The translations under genes were made by a program, and so were the position numbers. The notes below the pieces were generated by a model, which was not told where the DNA came from, searched no databases, and saw nothing but the letters and a program-made list of their open reading frames with translations. A stretch of 64,000 nucleotides of DNA. It comes from Bryobacterales bacterium. Its GTDB lineage: Bacteria > Acidobacteriota > Terriglobia > Bryobacterales > UBA6623. The DNA lies in contig JAJDZN010000153.1 of NCBI GenBank assembly GCA_022824585.1, positions 1 to 64,000 on the forward strand, given 5' to 3'. Shown here piece by piece: positions 8,911 through 17,227 of this stretch. How positions within the stretch are numbered: the first letter of the stretch is position 1; each line of letters begins with the position of its first letter.

Positions 8911-9387
8911 ATGCGCCGGGTGGGTTTCACAGGATACCGTGGTACGAACGTGCGACAGGTGTCGGTACGACCGATCAGGCGGCGGGACGGAATCGGCGTG
9001 GCTATCGATCGCGCCGGGATGGCGTTGTCCCTGTGCTGCGGGCTGCACTGCATCGCCACGCCGCTGTTGCTTGGAGCGGCAGTGGGCTTGCCTCTCGGCT
9101 GGCTGCTCGATGAGTCGACGGAAGCGCTGCTGCTGACCGCCGCGGTCGGGACGGCCGCTCTGAGCCTCGGACCCAGCTACTGGCTGCGGCATCGCCGCAA
9201 GCGTTGTCTTGGCCTGTTCGCCACGGGAGTTAGCTTGCTCGCCTTGGCCAAGCTCGGGCCCGTGAGTGAGGCGTTGGAGCCGCTGACGGTCGCCTCTGGA
9301 GCTGCGTTGATCGCCACGGCGCACCTCGTCAACCTTCGTCTCTGCCGCGAGTGCGCGCTGTGCGAGGCCGAGGAGCCTGCCGCATGA
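8911..9387 (+). CDS. MerC-like inner-membrane protein
   Basis: 158 residues (130 if the GTG at 8998 is used) with about four hydrophobic segments. The segment IDRAGMALSLCCGLHCIATP matches the start of MerC-domain proteins, where a Cys pair in the first helix binds a thiophilic metal; here the motif is C42, C43, H46, C47. A second cluster C145-x2-C148-x2-C151 (CRECALC) lies at the cytoplasmic or periplasmic tail. MerC transports Hg(II), but MerC-domain proteins also occur next to zinc-type TonB receptors, which fits this context. First gene of the island operon; its stop overlaps the next start (ATGA). Metal specificity is inferred from neighbours only. Confidence 0.72.
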   Translation: MRRVGFTGYRGTNVRQVSVRPIRRRDGIGVAIDRAGMALSLCCGLHCIATPLLLGAAVGLPLGWLLDESTEALLLTAAVGTAALSLGPSYWLRHRRKRCLGLFATGVSLLALAKLGPVSEALEPLTVASGAALIATAHLVNLRLCRECALCEAEEPAA

Positions 9388-9647
9388 TGCTTCGATTGCT
9401 CCTCCTGCTGCTGGCTCTGGGGCTGGGGCAGATCGCTTACACCCAGATCCATTGCAGCTTTGAGCCGCCGGATTGCGAGGAAGGCGCGTGCGAGCTCTGC
9501 CACTTGGCCGATATCTCGCCGCTGGCGTCGGACTCCGCCCTGCTGTGCTCGCCGCCGCCCACGCCGCGCGCCGCCGTAGTGCCGAGCCAAGGGTCGACCG
9601 CCCAGCCGCTCTCGAGGCGCTATCGCGGCCGCGCCCCTCCCCTCTAG
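9384..9647 (+). CDS. Small exported Cys-rich protein
   Basis: 87 residues, translationally coupled to the MerC-like gene (ATGA overlap). A strong hydrophobic leader (about residues 3-19) is followed by a short acidic Cys-rich core with C24, C31, C36, C39, H40 and C55, then a Pro/Ser/Arg-rich tail. It loosely recalls DUF2946-type periplasmic proteins found near metal TonB receptors, but I cannot establish that homology by eye. A periplasmic metal-relay or metal-sensing peptide is the simplest reading given the receptor gene immediately downstream. Confidence 0.6.
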   Translation: MMLRLLLLLLALGLGQIAYTQIHCSFEPPDCEEGACELCHLADISPLASDSALLCSPPPTPRAAVVPSQGSTAQPLSRRYRGRAPPL

Positions 9648-9730
9648 AACTCGTCCAGTTGCTTTATCCGGCTCCGCGATTGCGCGAGCCGGTCGGTAGT
9701 TTTGCATGCGAGTGATAGGGGAGCCTTCCA

Positions 9731-12160
9731 ATGAAACGAATACTCTGCGCCGTCGTGTCGGCACTGTTCGCGGTATCCGCGATCCACGGCCAGGACACCG
9801 CCGCTCTCGAGGGGCAAGTGCTGCTGCTGCAGACGGGCGCGCCCATCGGCGGGGCGACCGTCAATCTCTTGGAAACCGGGGCTTCGACGATCGCCGATGA
9901 ACAAGGGCAATTCCAGTTCGAGGGGCTACGGCCGGGCCGCTACCATCTCCACGCTCACATCGAAAGCGCCTTGCAGGGCGTCTCCGAAGCCATCGAGGTC
10001 ACTCCCGAAGGTGCGGATGGGGTGAAGTTGCTGCTGTCGTTCGCGACGGAGCAGACGCAAATCACCGTCAGTGCGGCGGGGCGGCCCGAGTCCGCGTTTG
10101 AGTCCTTCCAATCGACGCACACGAAAACCTCGCTCGACCTGGCTCGCGCTGAGAACATCGCCGCCGGCCTGGGCGAAGTGCTCGGCAATGAACCAGGCAC
10201 GGGAATCGCCCAACGGGGGTTCGGGCCGGGCTCGTCACGCCCGATCATTCGCGGCTTCGACGGCGACCGGGTTCTGATCATGGCCGACGGGCTGCGGACG
10301 GGTTCCATCTCGTCCAATTCCGGCGACCACGCCGAGACGTTCAACCCGCTGTCGTTTGACAGGCTCGAAGTGGTGAAAGGCCCCGCGACCCTGCTCTACG
10401 GCAGCAACGCCATGGGAGGGGTCGTGAACGCTGTCAGCAGTCATGCGGGCTTCGTCTCGCATCCGGACGGCATGCAGGGCTACCTACAAGGCTCTGCGGG
10501 GACTGGCAACGCCCTAGCGGGAGGGGCGGCCGGCTTCGATTACGCCAACGGCGGCTGGCGGTTATGGGGCGGTACGAATGGCATTCGCAGCGGAGACTAC
10601 GCGACACCCTTGGGCAATGTCGAGAATTCCCGAACCCAGTTCACGAACGGCTACGGCGGAGCTGGCTGGTTTGGCGAGCGAGCCTTCGTCAGCGTTGGCG
10701 TTCGCGCTAACGACTCCAGCTACGGAGTTCCCTTCGCCGACGAGTTCCACGCCCATGACCATCACGGAGAAGAAGAACACCACGACGATCACGATGATGA
10801 GGACGAAGAAGAACACCACGACGAAGAGGAAGAGGGCGACGAGCACGACGAGGAGCTTCGCATCGATCTCGACATGCGTCAAATCGCCTATCAGGTCAAC
10901 TGGGGGGTGCGAGATCTCGGCCCTGCGTTCGAGCGCTTCGTGATGAAGGTGGGCTACGCGACCTACAAACACGAGGAGATCGAATTCGAAGGCGATCACC
11001 GCCGGATCGGCACGCGATTCGACAACGATCAAATCGTCTATCGGGGCGTTTTCGAACAGAACAGACGCGGACCGTTGACGGGCCGCTTCGGGTTCTGGGG
11101 CATGGAGCGCGACTACTCAGCGGAGGGCGAGGAAGCGCTCTCGCCGCCGATCGATCAGCAGTCGTTCGCCCTGTTCGCGCTCGAAGAGGTCGACTTTGAG
11201 CGGGTCAAGCTTCAGTTCGGCGGCCGCTTGGAGACCTCCCGCTACAATCCGGCGTTCGCCGAGCGCGGCCACGGCCACGGCGAAGAACATCACGAAGAAG
11301 AAGGCGAAGAACACCACGATGACGAGGAGGAAGGAGAGCACCACGACGAGGACGAAGACCACGACGAGCACGGGGAAGAATACCCGGACGCGGTCCCCCG
11401 CCGTTTCACGGGCGTTTCGGCGGCTGTCGGCTTGCATGCCGACCTGTGGCGGGGCGGAGCTTTCGTCGCCAACTATTCCCACTCCTACCGTGCCCCGGCG
11501 CTCGAGGAGCTCTATAACGTCGGGCCGCACGTCGGCACGTTGATCTTCGAGGTGGGCGATCCCAGTCTCGGTGCCGAGCGCGGCAATGGCGTCGACCTGT
11601 CAGTGAGGCAGCAAGCTGGACGAGTCGACGGCGAGGTCAACTTCTTCTTTTACGATTTCAGCAACTTCGTCTTCCCGTTCGCCACGGGCGAGGAGGAAGA
11701 CGGTCTGCCGGTGGTCCACTTCGAGCAGCGCGACAGCCGCTTCAGCGGTGCCGAAACCCGGCTCGGCATCGGCTTGAGTCAAGGCTTGCGGCTAAATCTC
11801 GGGATGGATTTCGTGGACGCGAAAACGAAGCTCTCGGGCACTCCGCTGCCACGCATCCCGCCGCTGCGGGGCCGCGTCGGGTTCGAGTTCCAGCGCAAAG
11901 GCTTCAGCATTCGGCCCGAACTCGTGCTGGCGGACCGGCAGAACCGGACGTTCGATCTGGAGACGCCCACGGCCGGATACGCGGTTCTCGACCTGCGAGC
12001 GTCGTACACGATCCCAAAGGGCAATGCGATTCACCAGTTCTCGGCCAACGTGTTCAACATCGGCGACCGGCTCTATCGCAACCACTCGTCGTTCATCAAG
12101 GACCTCGCCCCGGAAATCGGGCGCGGCGTCCGTTTCAGCTACATCGTGCGCTTCTTCTAG
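9731..12160 (+). CDS. TonB-dependent outer-membrane receptor with His/Asp/Glu-rich loops (ZnuD-like metal receptor)
   Basis: 809 residues: signal peptide (1-20), a carboxypeptidase-regulatory-like beta-sandwich (about 22-95), a TonB plug (about 130-235, with IIRGFDGDRVLIMADG and RLEVVKGPATLLYGSNAMGG), then a barrel ending in aromatic Phe-Phe. Two extracellular-loop candidates, about residues 340-377 and 513-551, consist almost only of His, Asp and Glu, as in the zinc receptor ZnuD of Neisseria, where a His-rich loop captures zinc. This makes divalent metal, probably zinc, the likely cargo. RBS-like sequence AGGGGAG (9717-9723) precedes the ATG. A 158-bp copy of its 3' end recurs at 16981-17138. 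Confidence 0.9.
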   Translation: MKRILCAVVSALFAVSAIHGQDTAALEGQVLLLQTGAPIGGATVNLLETGASTIADEQGQFQFEGLRPGRYHLHAHIESALQGVSEAIEVTPEGADGVKLLLSFATEQTQITVSAAGRPESAFESFQSTHTKTSLDLARAENIAAGLGEVLGNEPGTGIAQRGFGPGSSRPIIRGFDGDRVLIMADGLRTGSISSNSGDHAETFNPLSFDRLEVVKGPATLLYGSNAMGGVVNAVSSHAGFVSHPDGMQGYLQGSAGTGNALAGGAAGFDYANGGWRLWGGTNGIRSGDYATPLGNVENSRTQFTNGYGGAGWFGERAFVSVGVRANDSSYGVPFADEFHAHDHHGEEEHHDDHDDEDEEEHHDEEEEGDEHDEELRIDLDMRQIAYQVNWGVRDLGPAFERFVMKVGYATYKHEEIEFEGDHRRIGTRFDNDQIVYRGVFEQNRRGPLTGRFGFWGMERDYSAEGEEALSPPIDQQSFALFALEEVDFERVKLQFGGRLETSRYNPAFAERGHGHGEEHHEEEGEEHHDDEEEGEHHDEDEDHDEHGEEYPDAVPRRFTGVSAAVGLHADLWRGGAFVANYSHSYRAPALEELYNVGPHVGTLIFEVGDPSLGAERGNGVDLSVRQQAGRVDGEVNFFFYDFSNFVFPFATGEEEDGLPVVHFEQRDSRFSGAETRLGIGLSQGLRLNLGMDFVDAKTKLSGTPLPRIPPLRGRVGFEFQRKGFSIRPELVLADRQNRTFDLETPTAGYAVLDLRASYTIPKGNAIHQFSANVFNIGDRLYRNHSSFIKDLAPEIGRGVRFSYIVRFF
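12003..12160 (+). repeat. Direct repeat copy 1 (3' end of the TonB receptor gene)
   Basis: Matches 16981-17138 in the same orientation without gaps; my hand alignment gives about 24 mismatches in 158 positions, including an identical run of more than 30 bases around the HSSFIKDLAP codons. The two copies bracket the flavoprotein, FeoB-like, 193-aa and COG0523 genes, so they record a duplication or insertion in the receptor operon. Confidence 0.75.
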
Positions 12161-12162
12161 TG

Positions 12163-12300
12163 ATGTGTCGGGCGCTCGACGCCGTGGTGGCGAAATCCGC
12201 GTCCCGACTGCCGCAGGTGGTCGGGGCGCTCGAGGCGACGGTCGGGCTCGACCGCGCGATGGCGAGTTACACCGCGTCGGACGCGAATCGGTTGGGGTGA
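12163..12300 (+). CDS. Possible 45-aa small protein
   Basis: An ATG two bases after the receptor stop opens a 45-codon frame ending four bases before the next gene, exactly filling the gap. The peptide (starting MCRALDAVVAKSASRLPQVV) is amphipathic and has one Cys but no motif I recognise. The perfect fit in an otherwise tightly packed operon is the only support; there is no clear ribosome-binding site other than coupling to the upstream stop. It could equally be non-coding spacer. Confidence 0.3.
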   Translation: MCRALDAVVAKSASRLPQVVGALEATVGLDRAMASYTASDANRLG

Positions 12301-12304
12301 GGCG

Positions 12305-13432
12305 ATGACGAAGGGATCCCGCTCATTCGACGTTGTGGTCGTCGGCGCCGGCGCGGCCGGCGTCGGCTTCGGTGCGACGCTACGCGACCTCGGAATCGAC
12401 AACTTCGTGATCCTCGAACGCTCCGCAATCGGCGCCTCATTCCTGCGTTGGCCCCGGCAAATGCGCTTCATCACGCCGTCGTTCAACAGCACCCAGTTCG
12501 GCGTCCTCGATCTCAACGCCGTCTGTCTTTACACCTCGCCGGCCTACTCGATCGGCGTCGAGCACCCCACGGGGCAAGAGTACGCCGGCTATCTGCGAGG
12601 GATCGCGAATCACTTCGACTTGCCGGTAGCCACCGGAATCGACGTTCTTTCGGTCACGAGGAACCCTCGGCTCAAGCGGTTTCGGGTGAAGACGAGTCGC
12701 GGCGACATCCGTGCGCGGTTCGTGGTCTGGGCGGGCGGTGAAATGCAGTACCCGAGGACCAACAGCTTCCACGGCGCCGAGCTTTGCCTGCACAGTTCCA
12801 AGGCGATCTCGTGGGACGATCTCAGCGGCGACGAGAGATGCATCATCGGCGGCTCCGAGAGCGGCGTCGACGCCGCGGTCGCGCTGGCTGGCGCGGGTCG
12901 ACGAGCCGTCGTTTTCGACGGCGAGGAGCCGTGGAACCGAAGAAGCTCGGACCCCAGCGAACTCTTGTCGCCTTTTACGAAGGCACGCCTGAATTCGGCC
13001 ATGGACTCGGGTCGGGTGACGCTGCGCGGTGGCTGTACTGTCATCGGCGTACACCGCAAGGACAACGGCTATCAGTTGGCACTTGAGGACGGCGAGGTCG
13101 TCGACTGCCCCGAGCAGCCGATCTTGGCGTCCGGATTCGCCGGTTCGGCAAGCCTCGTCCGCTCGTTGTTCGATTGGCGAGATGACAGTTTTCCCCTGCT
13201 GACGGAGAACGATGAGTCCACCGTGACGAAAGGACTTTTCCTGATCGGGCCGCAGGTGCGCCAAGACGATCTCATCTTCTGTTTCATCTACAAGTTCCGC
13301 CAGCGCTTCGCCGTGGTGGCCAACCAGATCGCCCGCCGCCTGGGGGTGAGCACGGAGCCGCTGGAGGAGTACCGCCGCTACGGAATGTACCTCGACGATC
13401 TATCGTGCTGCCACGACGAATGCGCATGTTGA
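12305..13432 (+). CDS. FAD/NAD(P)-dependent oxidoreductase, CzcO/flavin-monooxygenase-like, with Cys-rich tail
   Basis: 375 residues. The FAD-binding GAGAAG is at residues 14-19 and the second, NAD(P)-type GGSESG at 182-187, the two-dinucleotide-fold layout of COG2072 flavoproteins. RWPRQMRFITPSF and a terminal FAD contact (GLFLIGPQV) fit the group. The C-terminus is unusual: it ends CCHDECAC (C368, C369, H370, C373, C375), which looks like a metal or redox site added to the fold. Members of this group are often annotated as associated with metal transport (CzcO). In this operon a role in thiol/disulfide or metal redox chemistry is plausible but unproven. Confidence 0.78.
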   Translation: MTKGSRSFDVVVVGAGAAGVGFGATLRDLGIDNFVILERSAIGASFLRWPRQMRFITPSFNSTQFGVLDLNAVCLYTSPAYSIGVEHPTGQEYAGYLRGIANHFDLPVATGIDVLSVTRNPRLKRFRVKTSRGDIRARFVVWAGGEMQYPRTNSFHGAELCLHSSKAISWDDLSGDERCIIGGSESGVDAAVALAGAGRRAVVFDGEEPWNRRSSDPSELLSPFTKARLNSAMDSGRVTLRGGCTVIGVHRKDNGYQLALEDGEVVDCPEQPILASGFAGSASLVRSLFDWRDDSFPLLTENDESTVTKGLFLIGPQVRQDDLIFCFIYKFRQRFAVVANQIARRLGVSTEPLEEYRRYGMYLDDLSCCHDECAC

Positions 13433-13444
13433 AGGGGCCGTGAA

Positions 13445-15073
13445 ATGCTCCCGACGCCAATTCGAACGGTGGTTCTGTTCGGCAAGGAAAACGTCGGCAA
13501 GACGCAACTGGCCGCATCGCTGGCGGGGGCGCCCATCACTGCCTCGAACTTCCGAGGCGCCACCGTCGGCTGCGACTCCTATCGCGTGGACGACTGGGAG
13601 CTGATCGATACGCCAGGGCTGCTACGAAGCTCCGACGTTGAGACAACCCGACTAGCCTTGGAGCGGCTGCGTGGCGATGACACCGTCCTACTGGTTGCCC
13701 AGGGAACCGCACTGGACGCAGACTTGGCCGACCTGCTGCCGCTCGCAGCAGGTCGACTCGGCGCACTGGCCGTGACCGTTCGGGACCGACTCGCCCGGCA
13801 GGAGGTGGAGACGCGGCTGGGAGAGCTAGCGCTCCGGACGGGTTTGCCGGCGGTCGCGGTGGACGCTCGCCGCCTGGACGCCAACGATCGTCGAAGGCTG
13901 ATGCAGGCGTTGGAAGCGCCCGGCCCGGTCCCGGCCGAAGCCGGTTTGAAGTTCGGCGATCTGATCGTCCGTCCGCGTCCTCTTTTCTTCGAGTGCTCCG
14001 CCCTTGGGCCTTTCTGGGCGCTGCTGCTCCTGTTAGCGCCCGCCTGGTTCGCGGTGGACGCCGCCAACCGTCTAGCGGAACGAATCGAACCTTGGGTTGG
14101 CGCCCTGACTGGGCCGCTGGCCGGGTTCCTGGCAAGCTGGCCGCAGCCGCTTGCGGCGATCCTGGCCGGCGACTACGGCTTTGTCACGATGGGGCCGTTG
14201 CTGTTGGTGTGGGCAACTCCGGTCGTCGTGCTCCATGCGCTGCTGATGGGTGCGTACAAGGCTAGCGGCCTGCTCGATCGCCTGACAAACGCCATGAATC
14301 CGTGGCTGCAGCCGTTCGGCATGACGGGCCGGGAGTTGGCGCGGGTCGTGATGGGTTTCGGCTGCAACGTGCCCGCCGTCATCAGCGCACGCTCGTCGTC
14401 GGCTTGCTCGCGTGGCGTATGCGTCTCAGCCATAGCTTTCGGTTCAGCCTGTTCGTATCAGTTGGGGGCGACGGTGGCGGTCTTCGCCGCGGCGGGACGA
14501 CCCGATCTGGTCGTGCCGTACCTGCTTTATCTTGGCGCCACGACTCTTGCCTACTCCCGGCTCATCGCGCCGCAAGCGGCTCGTTCTCCCTTCAATGCGC
14601 TGTTGACGGAGGGCCGGGTCTTCTTGACTTGGCCGCGCCCGAGGGCCGTCTGGCTTGAGGCGCAGGGCGCCGTTCGGGAATTCTTTCGCAGGGCCTTCCC
14701 GACCTTCTTTCTGATCACGTCCGCGGCTTCGTTGTTGCACTGGCTGGGCCCGCTGCAAGCTGCGTCGGCCGTTGTTGAGCCGGCGATGGCCATCTTTCGA
14801 CTGCCCTCGGATGCGGCCGCGGCGGTGGTCTTGGCGAGCGTGCGCAAGGACGGCATCTTGCTGCTCGCGGAGCCAGGTGTCGCCGCAAGCCTGAGCGCCG
14901 TCCAATTGTTGACGGCCGTCTACCTGGCTGGCGTGCTGCTGCCATGCCTGGTCACCTGCTTGACGATCGCGCGGGAGCAGGGCCGCGCGTTCGCGCTGCG
15001 TTTGGTGGGTCGGCAGGCTGTGGCGGCCACCGGGTTCAGCGCTTTGCTGGCTTGGGGCGGAGCATGGCTGTGA
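13445..15073 (+). CDS. FeoB-like GTPase-permease, short form, putative divalent metal importer
   Basis: 542 residues, shorter than classical FeoB (about 700-780). The N-terminal G domain has G1 GKENVGKT (13-20), a G2-like FRGATVG (36-42) and G3 DTPG (55-58); the G4 position reads TVRD (111-114) rather than the usual NxxD. It is followed by about eight hydrophobic segments with the FeoB gate signature GFGCNVPA starting at residue 304 and several membrane cysteines. FeoB imports ferrous iron, yet there is no FeoA and the neighbours (His-rich receptor, COG0523 GTPase, SmtB-like sensor) point to zinc. I infer an inner-membrane metal transporter of FeoB ancestry. ATG start 12 bases after the flavoprotein stop. 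Confidence 0.82.
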   Translation: MLPTPIRTVVLFGKENVGKTQLAASLAGAPITASNFRGATVGCDSYRVDDWELIDTPGLLRSSDVETTRLALERLRGDDTVLLVAQGTALDADLADLLPLAAGRLGALAVTVRDRLARQEVETRLGELALRTGLPAVAVDARRLDANDRRRLMQALEAPGPVPAEAGLKFGDLIVRPRPLFFECSALGPFWALLLLLAPAWFAVDAANRLAERIEPWVGALTGPLAGFLASWPQPLAAILAGDYGFVTMGPLLLVWATPVVVLHALLMGAYKASGLLDRLTNAMNPWLQPFGMTGRELARVVMGFGCNVPAVISARSSSACSRGVCVSAIAFGSACSYQLGATVAVFAAAGRPDLVVPYLLYLGATTLAYSRLIAPQAARSPFNALLTEGRVFLTWPRPRAVWLEAQGAVREFFRRAFPTFFLITSAASLLHWLGPLQAASAVVEPAMAIFRLPSDAAAAVVLASVRKDGILLLAEPGVAASLSAVQLLTAVYLAGVLLPCLVTCLTIAREQGRAFALRLVGRQAVAATGFSALLAWGGAWL

Positions 15074-15645
15074 GCGCGATCTCCGGCGCTAGCCAACGCC
15101 AGGGGCAAGAACTGCTGGACCGGCAGTGTTGGAACTGGGGCCGGGACATCGTGCGTTCAGAAGGCAACCTCCTGCTCGAAGCGGGCTTCCTCAAGCGGCG
15201 GCCACCCGAAGGAGAAGCAGGATCGAGCTGCTACATGCTCGCGCTACCCGGCGGCGACAGCCTGATGTTGTGGGGTTTCGGACTCCTGTACGGAACGGCG
15301 CGCAAGGGCGGCGTCTACCTCAACCGCTACCAGTTTCTACCCGTTTGGCTACCGTCGCAGACAGTCCAAGAGCCGATTTGGAATCCCGACACGATCCCGA
15401 CTGCGCAGACGCCTCCGTCGCCCCGCGTGCCGGTTGACTTGACCGTCGCCGCCATTCGGCGCATCGCGGATTACGAGGAGTGGGCGCTGGCACGCTGCGG
15501 TCCGGAGTATCGTCGTGCCGTCCTGAGCCAATGGAAAGGGCGTTCCAAGCGACTGGAGCCCCAAGCGCTCCCCCAAGCTTGGCGAGCGCTCGCCGACGCG
15601 ATCGACGGCCAACCGCATCCTGAGCCCGTGGAGAAATCGAATTGA
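15064..15645 (+). CDS. Conserved-looking protein of unknown function in the metal operon
   Basis: 193 residues from the ATG at 15064, which overlaps the FeoB-like stop by ten bases; a GTG at 15070 giving GTGA coupling is an alternative. Trp/Tyr/Gly-rich N-terminal half with [35 protein letters not shown] and [13 protein letters not shown], then a Pro linker and a helical, basic C-terminal half. No signal peptide and no membrane segment, so probably cytoplasmic. I do not recognise the family. It is coupled both upstream and downstream (TTGA overlap with the GTPase), so its product is expected to work with the FeoB-like and COG0523 proteins. Confidence 0.75.
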   Translation: MAVSAISGASQRQGQELLDRQCWNWGRDIVRSEGNLLLEAGFLKRRPPEGEAGSSCYMLALPGGDSLMLWGFGLLYGTARKGGVYLNRYQFLPVWLPSQTVQEPIWNPDTIPTAQTPPSPRVPVDLTVAAIRRIADYEEWALARCGPEYRRAVLSQWKGRSKRLEPQALPQAWRALADAIDGQPHPEPVEKSN

Positions 15646-16856
15646 ACGACCCACGCCTTCCCGTAACCGTGCTCTCCGGCTTCCTCGGCGCCGGCAAGAC
15701 GACGTTGCTCAACCACGCGCTGCACAACCGCCAAGGCCGCCGCGTCGCGGTGATCGTCAACGACATGAGCGAGGTCAACGTCGATGCCCAGCTCGTTCGC
15801 AACGGCGGCGCCGAGCTCAACCGCGTGGACGAGCGGTTGATCGAGATGTCCAACGGCTGCATCTGCTGCACCTTGCGCGAAGACCTGCTCGACGAGGTCT
15901 CACGTCTGGCGCGAGAACGTCGCTTCGACTACCTACTGATCGAATCAACCGGCATCTCCGAGCCGCTTCCCGTCGCGGCCACCTTCGCCTTATCGGACGA
16001 GCTTGGCGTGCATCTGGGCGAGCTGGCCCGATTGGACACGATGGTCACCGTCGTCGACGGCCCGCGTTTTCTTCGCGACTTCGGCTCCGGAGAAGACCTG
16101 CTCGATCGCGGGCTGGGAGTCGACGTCGACGACGACCGCACCATCGCCGACCTCCTCGTCGATCAGGTCGAGCTCGCCAACGTCCTCGTTCTCAACAAAA
16201 CCGACAAGATGAGCCGGAGAGAAGTCGCACGGTTGACCGGGATCCTGCGCAAGCTCAACCGAACGGCGACGTTGGCCCAGACGACCTACGGGCGAATTCC
16301 GCTCGACCTGATTTTCGATACGGGCCTGTTCGATTTCGAACGCGCCGAGCAAACGGCAGGTTGGCTTCAGGAAGTGCAAGGCGACCACACGCCCGAAACC
16401 GAGGAGTACGGCGTCGGCAGCTTCGTCTATCGGAGGCGACGGCCCTTCCATCCGGCGCGGCTGGCTGCGATCTTCGAAGGTTCCTTCGAGGGCGTGCTGC
16501 GGGCGAAGGGGGTCGTCTGGCTGGCCACTCGCCATGAGGTGGCGGGCGCGCTTTCGATCGCCGGAGACTCGCTTGCCTTGGAGCCCGGAGGCCCCTGGTT
16601 CGGCACGCCGGACCCAGCAGAGCTCACCGACGGCCCGGAGACTCTGGAGTGGGCCGGGCAGACATGGGAGCCCGACGACGGCGGCCGCCGTCAAGAGCTC
16701 GTCTTCATCGGAATCGAGATGCCGCAAGAGGCCGTCGAGGCCGCGCTGGACGGCTGTCTGCTGACCGACGCCGAGATGGCCTCCGGCGCCTTGGGGTGGG
16801 CTTCGTTGGACGACCCGCTGCCAAGGTGGATGGCAGCGGAAGAAGACGAGCCGTAG
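15642..16856 (+). CDS. COG0523 (CobW/ZNG1-type) GTP-dependent metallochaperone
   Basis: 404 residues, TTG start overlapping the previous stop, preceded by GTGGAGAA. The Walker [10 protein letters not shown] is at 13-21, the metal-binding CxCC (NGCICC) has C73, C75, C76, Walker B/ESTGISEP is at 101-108, and NKTD for guanine recognition follows near residue 186; the C-terminal CobW_C domain is present. Members of this family (ZigA, ZagA, eukaryotic ZNG1) deliver zinc to client enzymes under zinc limitation; others serve cobalamin or nitrile hydratase, for which no partner genes are seen here. The context favours zinc delivery. There is no His-rich loop, unlike some family members. Confidence 0.9.
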   Translation: MNDPRLPVTVLSGFLGAGKTTLLNHALHNRQGRRVAVIVNDMSEVNVDAQLVRNGGAELNRVDERLIEMSNGCICCTLREDLLDEVSRLARERRFDYLLIESTGISEPLPVAATFALSDELGVHLGELARLDTMVTVVDGPRFLRDFGSGEDLLDRGLGVDVDDDRTIADLLVDQVELANVLVLNKTDKMSRREVARLTGILRKLNRTATLAQTTYGRIPLDLIFDTGLFDFERAEQTAGWLQEVQGDHTPETEEYGVGSFVYRRRRPFHPARLAAIFEGSFEGVLRAKGVVWLATRHEVAGALSIAGDSLALEPGGPWFGTPDPAELTDGPETLEWAGQTWEPDDGGRRQELVFIGIEMPQEAVEAALDGCLLTDAEMASGALGWASLDDPLPRWMAAEEDEP

Positions 16857-16934
16857 TCCGGCCACTCCCCGGCAGAAGTCCGCCAACGCTCTCGCCAAGC
16901 AGCGCCCGCTGGAGAGGAAAGCCGCGGGGGCCCT

Positions 16935-17138
16935 CACAACCGGATCTACATCCTCCGCGCCGACATGGGCCTGCGGGCGGCGTACACCATCCCGACGGGC
17001 GGCGCGATGCACCAGCTCTCGGCCAACCTGTTCAACATCGGCGACCAGCCCTACCGCAACCACTCGTCGTTCATCAAGGACCTCGCTCCGGAGATCGGGC
17101 GCGGCGTCCGCCTGAGCGATATCGTGAGTTTCTCGTAA
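16935..17138 (+). pseudogene. 3' relic of a second TonB-dependent receptor
   Basis: The last 57 or so codons encode LRAAYTIP, HQLSANLFNIGD, YRNHSSFIKDLAPEIGRG and a terminal SDIVSFS, closely matching the C-terminus of the receptor at 9731-12160. Upstream the similarity fades within about 15 codons (NRIYILRADM versus NRTFDLETPT). No signal peptide, plug or barrel precedes it, and the CobW-type gene ends only about 80 bases before. It is the stub of a duplicated or replaced receptor gene, with nucleotide divergence too high for a very recent event. Confidence 0.8.
16981..17138 (+). repeat. Direct repeat copy 2 (receptor 3' end)
   Basis: Partner of 12003-12160, same orientation, equal length. 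See the pseudogene entry. Recombination between the copies would delete the flavoprotein, FeoB-like, 193-aa and COG0523 genes and restore a chimeric receptor end. Confidence 0.75.
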
Positions 17139-17227
17139 AGGGCCGATGCGGCTTGGGCCGGTTAGTCGATGTGGCCATCCCGGGCGCCGGGGCTGCGCGG
17201 CGAGTCTGCGTCGCAGCCCCGGAAGCG

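Noticed and set aside
10562..11530. Two minus-strand frames (10562-11032, 11117-11530) rich in Val, Phe and Leu that look like membrane proteins
   Set aside because: They are antisense to the His/Asp/Glu-rich loops of the receptor gene; the complement of such codons gives hydrophobic residues. The receptor frame is clearly the real one.
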